Assembly (NCBI RefSeq): GCF_903819165.1
Contig: NZ_CAIJCS010000019.1
Location: 186,001-250,000 of the forward strand
DNA: 64,000 nt
Direction of reading: 5' to 3'
Origin: Aedoeadaptatus nemausensis
GTDB taxonomy: Bacteria > Bacillota > Clostridia > Tissierellales > Peptoniphilaceae
The translations under genes and the position numbers were made by a program. Of this stretch, positions 27,159 through 34,630 are shown in pieces. The notes under the pieces were generated by a model, which had not been told where the DNA came from, made no database searches, and saw only the letters and a program-made list of their open reading frames with translations. The stretch's first letter is position 1. Every line of letters starts with the position of its first letter.

Positions 27159-28036
27159 CTAGCGTTTCATGGCATGAGTGCGCCTATATTCTGAGGCGCG
27201 TTTGCGCGCCACATCATCCCACGATCCTTTTTTAGCGTTATTTTCCCAAGTTTCGGTGACGCTGTGACCGTCTTTGAAATGAAAAATGAGAACCCTTTGT
27301 TTGGGTACCGTGATTTTATCGATTTGCTCATTAAAAACAGCATCATCAAAATCCTCAAGACCGAGCACTTTGGCACAGCAAGTTTTAAGGATTCGATCCG
27401 GGATGGCTTTTGCCGAGCACGTACTGTACTTTTTCTTGCTGATGCCGCATACCCAGCTGATGACTTTATCCCCAAGATTGGAGTGCTTGGCACGGTTGTT
27501 TCGGACGTTTCGCATATAGCTTTTCCCGCACAGCTCACATTTGATTTTTCCGGTTAAGCAGTAGATATTCAGGCTCTTGTTTGCCCGAGGTCCCAGAGCA
27601 CGTCTTCTTGCTATCTCTTCTTGCACATAGTCGAAAGTTTCCTTGTCGATAATCGCTTCATGGATGTTTGCGATGAAATACTGAGGAAGCTCACCGTGGT
27701 TTTCTTGCGCTTCTTGGTAATGGGATCTTCGACAAACTCTTTTTGACAAAGCAAATTTCCCGTATAAGTGACATTGATCAGAACAACCTTAATATTGGAG
27801 TCCGTCCAGCGGTTGCTCTTTCTGGTTGTAATGCCTTCCTCTGCAAATTCACACTCGGTATCAAGGCGGGATTTTCCATCACGGAAGTTTTGAAAGATGC
27901 GCCGTACGATCTTTGCTTCTTCAGGAATAACAACCAGGGTGTCATCCTTCCAGCCGTAGCCATAGATGCTATTTCGCGCGTTCGGGTTTCCTTCGGACAT
28001 GCGTTTTCGGTTGGTCCATTTAACGTTGCGCTCTAG
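27159..28036 (-). pseudogene. Large serine recombinase, truncated and frameshifted (copy A)
   Basis: The remaining part begins at VKWTNRKRMSEGNPNARNS, just after the catalytic domain, and runs through the recombinase domain (KSRLDTECEFAEEGITTRK). It shifts frame near 27695 and continues with HGELPQYFIANIHEAI, the CELCGK zinc ribbon and the end FDDAVFNEQIDKITVPKQ to 27159. The catalytic N-terminal third is replaced by the IS3-family element, so this copy was broken by that insertion or an associated deletion. Confidence 0.72.
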
Positions 28037-28043
28037 AAATAAA

Positions 28044-28454
28044 CGTGCGTACAGTGTAGAGTTTAAGTTAGAAGCCATTACACGCTACGAAACGAGCGAA
28101 TGCAGTTTCCAACAATTGGCCCTTGAGCTCGGTTTAACGAATCCATCCATGATCGTTAACTGGCGTAGGCAGTACCGAGAGGAGGGTCTTGAGGGTCTGC
28201 GACCACATAAGCGAGGGAGACCTGTGACGAAGAATAAAGATCGCAAACAGACCAGAAAACCCTTAAACGAGAGCGAACCTCTTGATGCATCCACACGGGA
28301 AGCATTGGAAAACCGCATCAAGGAATTAGAAGCAGAAAATCGGAAACTTACCATCCAAAAGATGTTCTGGGAACAGCTAAGGAGTTTGGAACGGGAAGAA
28401 GCAATGAACAAAAGGCGAGGATCGTCGCCAAACTCTGAGAACAATTCCAACTAA
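28044..28454 (+). pseudogene. IS3-family OrfA remnant
   Basis: The reading frame lacks its own start: it opens in the joined recombinase sequence and becomes recognisable at NKRAYSVEFKLEAITRYE. A helix-turn-helix (LALELGLTNPSMIVNWRRQY) and a leucine-rich coiled coil (ENRIKELEAENRKL) follow, as in OrfA of the IS150 group. Intact OrfA binds the IS ends and is joined to OrfB by a programmed shift. Missing the first few residues and the promoter. Confidence 0.7.
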
Positions 28455-29296
28455 CCGAGATCCTCGTCGCCATCAACTTTCCCAAATCCACCTTTATGTA
28501 CTGGCAGAAAAAGTGGTGCGCAGAAGATAAAAACCAAGCTTTAAAAGATGAAATCTCGTCTATCCGGCGCGAACACAAAGACTACGGCTACCGAAGGATC
28601 CACCTGGAGTTGAAGAACCGGGGTTGGGCGGTCAACAAAAAGAAAGTCCAGCGACTGGTTCAGGTGATGGACCTTCAAGTCCACTCCTATGGAAGAAAAT
28701 ACAAGAAGTACAACTCGTACAAAGGCGTCATCGGCAACATCAAAAAGAATCGAATCAATCGACGCTTTAATACCTCCATCCCCTACCAAAAAATTACCAC
28801 CGACACCACAGAATTTAAATACTACGAAGAAGATCAAACCGGGAAACTTCAAACAAAGAAACTCTACCTCGATCCGTACATGGACCTGTACAATCTGGAA
28901 ATCATCAGCTACGTCCTCTCCGATCAGCCCAACGGCGACACCATGCTACGAGGCTTAGAAGAAGCCATTGAACGGACGAGCAGCTGCCCCTACCGACGCA
29001 CCTTCCACTCCGATCGCGGGTGGGGCTACCAAATGACCGCCTATCAAGCCATGTTGGAAGAACACCACATCTTCCAAAGCATGTCCAGAAAAGGCAACTG
29101 CTACGACAACGCACCCATGAAAAACTTCTTTAGCGTCTTGAAAAGAGAAATCTATGACGGCTATGTCTACCGAAGCCGGAGAGAACTCGTCCGGTCCATC
29201 GAGTGCTTTATTCGCTACTACAACAACGATCGAATCAAAGAAAAGTTAGGAGGTTTGAGTCCGAAACAATACCGTGAAGGCATGCAATCCGCATAG
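28413..29296 (+). pseudogene. IS3-family OrfB transposase, inactivated
   Basis: The integrase core shows the first two catalytic aspartates (ITTDTTEF and FHSDRGWGYQ), but at the third position the usual Met-Glu-Ser/Asn-Phe-Phe reads MKNFF: the catalytic Glu is Lys (AAA codon near 29118). In addition the frame carries a TGA at 28436-28438 before the first internal ATG at 28496, where related proteins have Arg. Either change should abolish transposition. The C-terminal YNNDRIKEKLGGLSP block is normal. Confidence 0.75.
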
Positions 29297-29387
29297 AAAA
29301 TAAGTTATGTAAAACAAAATCGAGCAAGCGAAATGCTTACTCGATTAAGTCCAACTTTATGGGGTCACTCTATCCTTTTCGGTCTCT

Positions 29388-30689
29388 TTACAGAATATCT
29401 ACTTCTTCTCCGGCGAGGGCCTTGTTCATGCTGCGAACGGCGCAGAATTTACCGCACATGGAGCAGGTTTCTTCTACTTCCGGGGAGCGGTCGTCCCGTA
29501 CGGCCTTGGCATGTTCGGGATCCATAGCTTCTTTAAACATGGCATCCCAATCCAATTCTCGACGGGCCTTGCCCATGCGGTCGTCGGCATCACGGGCGCC
29601 GGGAATACCCTTGGCGATATCGGCGGCATGAGCGGCGATCTTCGACGCCATAATGCCTTGTTTAACATCGTCCGCATTGGGAAGAGCCAAGTGTTCCGCC
29701 GGGGTTACGTAGCAGAGGAATGCGGCGCCGCTCATAGCTGCCACAGCCCCGCCGATGGCGGCGGTAATGTGGTCGTAGCCCGGAGCGATATCGGTAACGA
29801 TGGGCCCGAGTACGTAGAAGGGAGCGCCGTGGCATAGGCTTTGTTGAATTTCCATATTGGCCTTTACTTGATCGAGGGGCACGTGTCCCGGACCTTCCAC
29901 CATGACCTGTACATCTTTTTCCCATGCGCGGAGGGTCAATTCGCCTAAACGCACGAGCTCTTCGATTTGAAGAATATCCCCCGCATCGGCGAGACATCCG
30001 GGGCGCGCCCCGTCGCCCAGGGAGATGGTCATGTCGTATTCTCTACAAATATCTAAAATTTCGTCGTAATACTCGAAGAAGGGGTTTTCGTTCCCGGTCA
30101 TGCTCATCCATGCAAAGACTAAGGAACCGCCGCGGGAGACGATATTAGTCGTACGGCCGAAACGCTTTAATTGTTCCACCGTGCGCTTTGTAAGACCGCA
30201 GTGAAGGGTTACAAAGTCCACGCCGTCTTCCCCGTGCGCGCGAATAACATCGAGGAAATCTTGTGCCGTCAGTTGGCCCAGGTCTTTTTGGTGGTAGATG
30301 ACGGAGTCGTAAATAGGCACGGTGCCGATCATGGCAGGGCATTCCGAGGTCAATTTGCGGCGGAAGATTTTCGTATCGCCGTGAGTGGAAAGGTCCATAA
30401 TGGCGTCGCCACCGAGATCGACGGCGTATTGCACTTTCTTCAGTTCTTCGTCGAGATCGGAGACGTCTTTGGATACGCCGAGATTAACATTGATCTTCGT
30501 CTTTAACATGCTGCCGATGCCCGTAGGCTTAATGCATTTGTGGTTCTTGTTGGCGGGAATGGCTACCTTACCTTCCGCCACCCAGCGACGAATATCTTCT
30601 ACATCGCGGTTTTCGTATTCAGCAACGGCTTTCATTTCCTCGGTAATAATACCTTTTCTTGCGGCGTCCATTTGTGTCGCGTAGTTCAT
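29388..30689 (-). CDS. thiC: Phosphomethylpyrimidine synthase ThiC
   Basis: 433 residues, the shorter form found in anaerobes and archaea. A radical-SAM enzyme that rearranges aminoimidazole ribotide into HMP-phosphate. Motifs include SLGDGARPG, MVEGPGHVPLDQ and the C-terminal CSMCGKFC (Cys-x2-Cys-x4-Cys) that binds the 4Fe-4S cluster. Last gene of thiM-thiE-thiD-thiC, starting 2 bases after thiD. No terminator of its own is visible; the IS3 remnant begins within about 15 bases of its stop and may have removed it. Confidence 0.96.
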   Translation of the reverse strand: MNYATQMDAARKGIITEEMKAVAEYENRDVEDIRRWVAEGKVAIPANKNHKCIKPTGIGSMLKTKINVNLGVSKDVSDLDEELKKVQYAVDLGGDAIMDLSTHGDTKIFRRKLTSECPAMIGTVPIYDSVIYHQKDLGQLTAQDFLDVIRAHGEDGVDFVTLHCGLTKRTVEQLKRFGRTTNIVSRGGSLVFAWMSMTGNENPFFEYYDEILDICREYDMTISLGDGARPGCLADAGDILQIEELVRLGELTLRAWEKDVQVMVEGPGHVPLDQVKANMEIQQSLCHGAPFYVLGPIVTDIAPGYDHITAAIGGAVAAMSGAAFLCYVTPAEHLALPNADDVKQGIMASKIAAHAADIAKGIPGARDADDRMGKARRELDWDAMFKEAMDPEHAKAVRDDRSPEVEETCSMCGKFCAVRSMNKALAGEEVDIL

Positions 30690-30691
30690 TT

Positions 30692-31465
30692 TTATCTCCT
30701 TACCATGTGATTAATGGGTCCGTGCCCATGTCCTAAATTTAAGCCATCGGCGATGGCGTCGAAAACGTACTCTTTGCTCAGCTTCACGGCTTCCTCAGGC
30801 GAATAGCCTAAGGCTAAATGGGATGTGATGGCCGAAGACAGGGTGCATCCCGTACCGTGCGTATTGGGATTGTCCAGCATAGGCTTTTTGAAGCGGTGTA
30901 CTTCCCCGTCGTAGAGAATGTCCACGGCATCTCCCAGCCCGTGGCCCCCTTTTACGAGAGCCGCCACGTCGTAATCTTCGGCGATTTTTTTCGCCGCCTC
31001 GATCTGTTCGTCGATGGTGGTGATTTTTTTTGAAATAAGCCGCTCCGCCTCGGGAATATTGGGCGTTACCAAGGTGGCGATGGGCATTAAAACTTCCTTC
31101 AGCGTGGCTTCCGCCTCTTCTTTTAAAAGAGGAGATCCGCTGGTTGCCACCATGACCGGGTCCAGTACTACGGGGCCTTCATAATCTTTTAAATTGTCGG
31201 CAATGGTTTTTATAATCTTTTCCGAAGACACCATGCCGATTTTTACGGCATCCGGGGGAATGTCTTCCATAATCGCCGTCATTTGCGAGGCCACCGCTTC
31301 AGGAGACAGGTCGTAAACAGCTTTTACCCCCGTGGTATTTTGTGCAGTTATGGATGTAATGGCCGATGTGGCGAAGACGCCCAGGACCGTCGCCGTCTTT
31401 ATATCGGCCTGAATTCCCGCGCCGCCTGAGGAATCGCTTCCTGCAATGGTCATCATGGTCTTCAT
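30692..31465 (-). CDS. thiD: Hydroxymethylpyrimidine/phosphomethylpyrimidine kinase ThiD
   Basis: 257 residues, ribokinase fold. The N-terminal AGSDSSGGAGIQADIKT binds HMP and the C-terminal NTHGTGCTLSSAI is the anion-hole/catalytic Asp region expected for ThiD. It makes HMP-P and then HMP-PP, the substrate of ThiE and the likely ligand of the leader at 37364-37420. The ATG overlaps the thiE stop as ATGA. Confidence 0.95.
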   Translation of the reverse strand: MKTMMTIAGSDSSGGAGIQADIKTATVLGVFATSAITSITAQNTTGVKAVYDLSPEAVASQMTAIMEDIPPDAVKIGMVSSEKIIKTIADNLKDYEGPVVLDPVMVATSGSPLLKEEAEATLKEVLMPIATLVTPNIPEAERLISKKITTIDEQIEAAKKIAEDYDVAALVKGGHGLGDAVDILYDGEVHRFKKPMLDNPNTHGTGCTLSSAITSHLALGYSPEEAVKLSKEYVFDAIADGLNLGHGHGPINHMVRR

Positions 31466-32148
31466 TTGGCAACCTCCCAGCGTCTTACTAATTCTTCCGC
31501 CGCGGCTTTCGGGTCTTCCGCCGATGCAATGGCGGAGACGACGAAAAATCCGTCGACGCCGGTTTCCACTAAGGATTTCATATCTTCCGCCTTGACGCCG
31601 CCCCCGATGGTAATGGGCAGGGGCGAAATGGAAACGAGTTTTTTAATTTCATCGAGGGTGCGGTAAATGATATTGCCCTCATCGTCCAAGCCGCAATCTC
31701 TCTTGGTCGCCGTTTCGTGGAGAGGGCCGGCGCCGAAGTAATCCACGTCTTTAAAATTCCCCTCCCGAACATAGCGGGTCAGATCGCCGGTAGGAGCGGA
31801 AAGGCCGATCACCGCGTCTTCTCCCAGATATTTTCTGCAGACCGACACGGGAATATCCGTCTGACCCACGTGGATGCCGTCCACTTTCGCCCCGGCTTCC
31901 CGAGCGGCGAGAGCCACGTCCAAGCGGTCGTTGATCAGGAGAGTTACCTCGTCGGATTTTCCCATGGTCTTCAGAAGATCCGATACTTTCACGGCGAGGG
32001 CGATCATTTCTTTTGCGCTGGCTACCTTACTTCTGATTTGCACGCAGGTAAAGCCCGCTTCCACGGCGTCCCGCACAATGTCCGATACCGGGCGGCCCAA
32101 TGTATTTTCCGGGCCGACGACGAGATATTTTTCGATGCTGAAGGCCAT
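31462..32148 (-). CDS. thiE: Thiamine-phosphate synthase ThiE (copy 1)
   Basis: 228 residues, TIM barrel. CVQIRSK near residue 35, LINDRLDVALA near 76, DGIHVGQTDIPV near 98 and DYFGAGPLHETATK near 142 form the HMP-PP and thiazole-phosphate sites. It joins HMP-PP with thiazole phosphate to give thiamine phosphate. Coupled to thiM upstream by TAATG and to thiD downstream by ATGA. A second ThiE-like protein is encoded at 34016-34630 in the thiazole operon; this copy, beside thiM and thiD, may serve salvage as well as synthesis. Confidence 0.93.
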   Translation of the reverse strand: MAFSIEKYLVVGPENTLGRPVSDIVRDAVEAGFTCVQIRSKVASAKEMIALAVKVSDLLKTMGKSDEVTLLINDRLDVALAAREAGAKVDGIHVGQTDIPVSVCRKYLGEDAVIGLSAPTGDLTRYVREGNFKDVDYFGAGPLHETATKRDCGLDDEGNIIYRTLDEIKKLVSISPLPITIGGGVKAEDMKSLVETGVDGFFVVSAIASAEDPKAAAEELVRRWEVAK

Positions 32149-32963
32149 TACAATACCTCCATTTCGCAGTTTGCAATGTCCTCTCCCGCTAAATTGGAAA
32201 GGGCGTCGAGGAAGGCTACTTTAAAGCTTGCCGTTCCCTTCGCCTCCCTTTCTGCTATTTTCCCCGCCACATTATAGGCGTTGGTTGCGGCGAGGGCGGC
32301 GGTAAAGGGATCGGTTACCGATGCATAAACGGCACACACGCCCCCTAGGGAACAGCCGCTTCCCGTAATGCGGGCGAAATATTCGCTTCCGCCGAAGGAG
32401 CGCACCGTACGTTCGCCGTCGGTTACGATATCTTCTTTCCCCGAAACGCAAACGGCGCCGCCTGTGAATTTAGCCAAGGCTTCCGCCGAGGCTTTGGCAC
32501 TTTCCACCGTATCCGTGGAGTCCACGCCGCGAACAGAGCCTTTATCGGAATCGATAAGACCCCACATTTTCGCGAGACTGATAATTTCCGAGGCATTGCC
32601 CCGCACGATTTTCGGCGGATACTCCTTCATATCCGACAATAGCTTCGTGCGCAGCTCGCCGACGCCGATGGCGACGGGATCCAGTACATAGGCGGATTTT
32701 TCGTAGGCTCGCTTGGCCGCGGCGGCCATGGTGTCGCCGTGAGAAGGCATGAGCGTACCTACATTGATGTAAATACAGTTTGCGATTTCGGCCATTACTT
32801 CCCCTTCATCGGGCATGTAGACCATGGCGGCGGAACCGCCTACGGCGATCTGCGCATTGGCGACGAAATCGATGGTGACAAAATTCGTAATCGAAGGGGC
32901 CATGGGCCCGGTGGCTCGTACATCGTCTCCCGCTTTGACGAGAGCTTGTTTGATTTCTTTCAT
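32148..32963 (-). CDS. thiM: Hydroxyethylthiazole kinase ThiM
   Basis: 271 residues. Phosphorylates salvaged 4-methyl-5-hydroxyethylthiazole. Typical motifs are VTIDFVANA near the N-terminus, AAAKRAYEKSAYVLDPVAIG in the middle and RITGSGCSLGGVCA at the active site. The ATG at 32963 is chosen for AGGAAGG seven bases upstream; the longer frame would run into the riboswitch terminator. First gene of the TPP-controlled operon. Confidence 0.94.
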   Translation of the reverse strand: MKEIKQALVKAGDDVRATGPMAPSITNFVTIDFVANAQIAVGGSAAMVYMPDEGEVMAEIANCIYINVGTLMPSHGDTMAAAAKRAYEKSAYVLDPVAIGVGELRTKLLSDMKEYPPKIVRGNASEIISLAKMWGLIDSDKGSVRGVDSTDTVESAKASAEALAKFTGGAVCVSGKEDIVTDGERTVRSFGGSEYFARITGSGCSLGGVCAVYASVTDPFTAALAATNAYNVAGKIAEREAKGTASFKVAFLDALSNLAGEDIANCEMEVL

Positions 32964-32981
32964 TTTGAACCTTCCTAGCAC

Positions 32982-33020
32982 AAAAAAAGAAGTACCTTCT
33001 CCGTTGAGAAGATACTTCTT
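32982..33020 (-). terminator. Expression-platform terminator of the TPP riboswitch
   Basis: Minus strand AAGAAGTATCTTCTC and GAGAAGGTACTTCTT pair around AACG, followed by seven T, just before the thiM ribosome-binding site. Ten bases of its left arm and loop (CTTCTCAACG) are exactly complementary to CGTTGAGAAG in the aptamer, which gives a clear antiterminator. Confidence 0.9.
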
Positions 33021-33041
33021 GCCATGTTCATATCATATTCC

Positions 33042-33120
33042 ACGCATTCCTACGCGAGTATTAACTCACAGGTTCATAGGGTCAGGTTCTACCTTCTCAA
33101 CGTCAAAGTCCCCCTTGCAT
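33042..33120 (-). ncRNA. TPP riboswitch (THI box) controlling thiM-thiE-thiD-thiC
   Basis: Read on the minus strand the segment holds the THI-box landmarks in order: AAGGGGGAC, then GTTGAGAAG (a variant of the CUGAGA pyrimidine-sensor loop), ACCTGACCC, ATGAACCTG and TAATACTCGCGTAGGAA. ATGCA at 33116-33120 and TGCGT at 33042-33046 can close P1. Directly followed by a terminator and thiM. TPP binding should favour termination, an OFF switch. Confidence 0.93.
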
Positions 33121-33136
33121 ATATTCGATTAAGGAA

Positions 33137-33165
33137 ACCTTACCACCGAGAAAGTACTTTGTCAA
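33137..33165 (-). promoter_or_regulatory. Promoter of the TPP-riboswitch operon
   Basis: Minus strand TTGACA (33160-33165), 17-base spacer and TAAGGT (33137-33142). The -35 is perfect and the -10 weak. It would start transcription about ten bases before the aptamer. Confidence 0.6.
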
Positions 33166-33237
33166 TAAAGGGCCACTGATTTTGAACACGCCAAATAGGC
33201 AACGGATATTCAAAAATACCTCTTCGTCGCCTTAATT

Positions 33238-33984
33238 TTATTTTTCTTTCACCTTTTCAAATGTGTAGCGGAAACGGCCTTCGCTTTTCTTTCCGTATTC
33301 GATAGCTTCCACCGGGCAGTAATTGATGCAGGCCATACAGTGGGTGCAGCAATCGAGCCAAGTCGGCCGCCCTTCTTCCATAACTACATTGGCGAGGGCG
33401 CATCGCCTTTCACATTCGCCGCAGCCGATGCAATTGTCTTTTGCGTAAAATTTATCCGCCTTTACGAAAAGACTGTAATAGATTCCGTTAATAGAGGACA
33501 ATACTTTGCCCGTCCACGATGAAGAATTTTTTTGATTCTCCCCTTTTTCTATTGTGTGGGCCACGTCCCGGATTTTGTTCTCCGCCTTTTGAATAATTTC
33601 TCGCGATTCTTCCGCCCCGGGCGCATCGAACATGGCGATGTAATTTTCAGGCATCGCCACGGAAAAGGTCCCTCCGTAGGGCACGCCGAGTTTTTCGGAA
33701 AGTTTCTCGGCATAATGGGCGGCGTTTCCGGGTGTCGTGCCGTAGGTCAATACAAAGTACGCTTTCTTCGCCGAAATAGAAACTCCGCACAGATAGTCTT
33801 CCACGATCCGCGGCATGCGATAACAATAGGTCGGCGTCACCACGATCATGGCGTCGTCTTGAATACCGTCCATATCTCCGGTTTTTATTTTTTTGCCGAG
33901 ATCCACCACGCTCATTCCCAGTTTTTCGCCGAGCACTTCCGCCACGTGGCGACTGTTTCCCGTGCCGCTGAAATAATAAATCAT
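33238..33984 (-). CDS. EFR1-type flavodoxin-ferredoxin fusion protein
   Basis: 248 residues. The N-terminal YFSGTGNSRHVAE is a flavodoxin FMN-phosphate loop; the C-terminal 70 residues hold two 4Fe-4S motifs, CIGCGECERRC near 185 and CTHCMACINYCPVEAIEYG near 210. Such EFR1-family proteins shuttle single electrons in anaerobes. It starts 31 bases after thiE copy 2 with GGGGGAG upstream and no terminator in between, so it appears to be the last gene of thiS-F-G-H-E. Feeding electrons to radical-SAM ThiH (and perhaps ThiC) is a sensible inference. A weak hairpin (about 33194-33235) follows the stop. Confidence 0.85.
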   Translation of the reverse strand: MIYYFSGTGNSRHVAEVLGEKLGMSVVDLGKKIKTGDMDGIQDDAMIVVTPTYCYRMPRIVEDYLCGVSISAKKAYFVLTYGTTPGNAAHYAEKLSEKLGVPYGGTFSVAMPENYIAMFDAPGAEESREIIQKAENKIRDVAHTIEKGENQKNSSSWTGKVLSSINGIYYSLFVKADKFYAKDNCIGCGECERRCALANVVMEEGRPTWLDCCTHCMACINYCPVEAIEYGKKSEGRFRYTFEKVKEK

Positions 33985-34015
33985 TCCACTCCCCCTTTAC
34001 AAGGAGTATAGCATA

Positions 34016-34630
34016 TTACACGGTTTCCAGGAGCTTTCGAAGTTCTTTTACTGCCCGCTCCGGATCTTCCGCATATTGAATGGCCGACACGACGCAGATT
34101 CCGTCCATGGGAAGGCCCTTTAATTTCGGGAGCGTCTCTTCGTTAATGCCGCCGATGGCGAAGACCGGCACCTCCACGGCACTCTTAATGGCCCTGAAAG
34201 TTTCGAGACTCGTAGGCCTGGTGATGACCTTCGTCTTCGTGGGGAAGAGCGCCCCTGTACCGAAATAATCCGCCCCTTCCTCGGCCGCTTCGCGGGCCCG
34301 CTCCACACTTTTAACGGAGGCGCCGATAATGGCGTCGTTCTCTAGAATTTCTCGGGCTACGGAAATGGGTAAATCATCCGCCCCGAGGTGAACGCCGCAC
34401 CCGGCGGCGAAGGCCACATCGATGCGATCGTCGACGATAAGGGGCGTGTCATATTCGTCCGCCATGGCTTTTAATTCCCTTGCCAAGCGGAGCACCTCTT
34501 TATCGCTTCTGTTTTTTTCCCGGAGTTGAATGTAGTCCACGCCTCCTTTAAGAGCCGATTCCACGGATCGGAAGAAGTCTTTCTCCTCTTCGAAGGCTTC
34601 TGAGTTTGTTACAAAATAGAGCTTCTTCAT
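34016..34630 (-). CDS. thiE: Thiamine-phosphate synthase / TenI-like protein (copy 2)
   Basis: 204 residues, same barrel as copy 1. DYIQLREKNRSDKEV near 33, LIVDDRIDVAFAAGCGVHLGADD near 65-90, DYFGTGALFPTKTK near 125 and FAIGGINEETLP near 158 are seen. The Arg/Lys and Asp residues used by ThiE are present (QLREK, DDR, HLGADD), so it may be an active synthase; TenI-type thiazole isomerase activity is an alternative. The start overlaps the thiH stop as ATGA. Confidence 0.85.
   Translation of the reverse strand: MKKLYFVTNSEAFEEEKDFFRSVESALKGGVDYIQLREKNRSDKEVLRLARELKAMADEYDTPLIVDDRIDVAFAAGCGVHLGADDLPISVAREILENDAIIGASVKSVERAREAAEEGADYFGTGALFPTKTKVITRPTSLETFRAIKSAVEVPVFAIGGINEETLPKLKGLPMDGICVVSAIQYAEDPERAVKELRKLLETV

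Larger units (their letters stand above)
28037..29375 (+). mobile_element. IS3-family (IS150-like) insertion sequence, degraded, left end missing
   Basis: The element holds an OrfA-like helix-turn-helix protein and an OrfB-like DDE integrase in the usual overlapping order. A probable right terminal repeat (GTCCAACTTTATGGGGTCA, about 29351-29369) is seen 13-37 bases before the thiC stop. No matching CCCCATAAAGTTGGAC is present at the left, where the sequence joins directly into the truncated recombinase, so the left end has been lost. No target duplication can therefore be checked. The element forms the right border of the accessory island. Confidence 0.75.

Noticed and set aside
27966-28043. 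The ATG at 27966 as the true start of OrfA
   Set aside because: The first ~25 codons are antisense to the truncated recombinase and have no OrfA similarity; they arise from the junction.
15113-29375. Intact integrative element with attachment sites
   Set aside because: No matching direct repeats could be picked out at the two island borders by eye, no transfer genes are present and all recombinases are broken.
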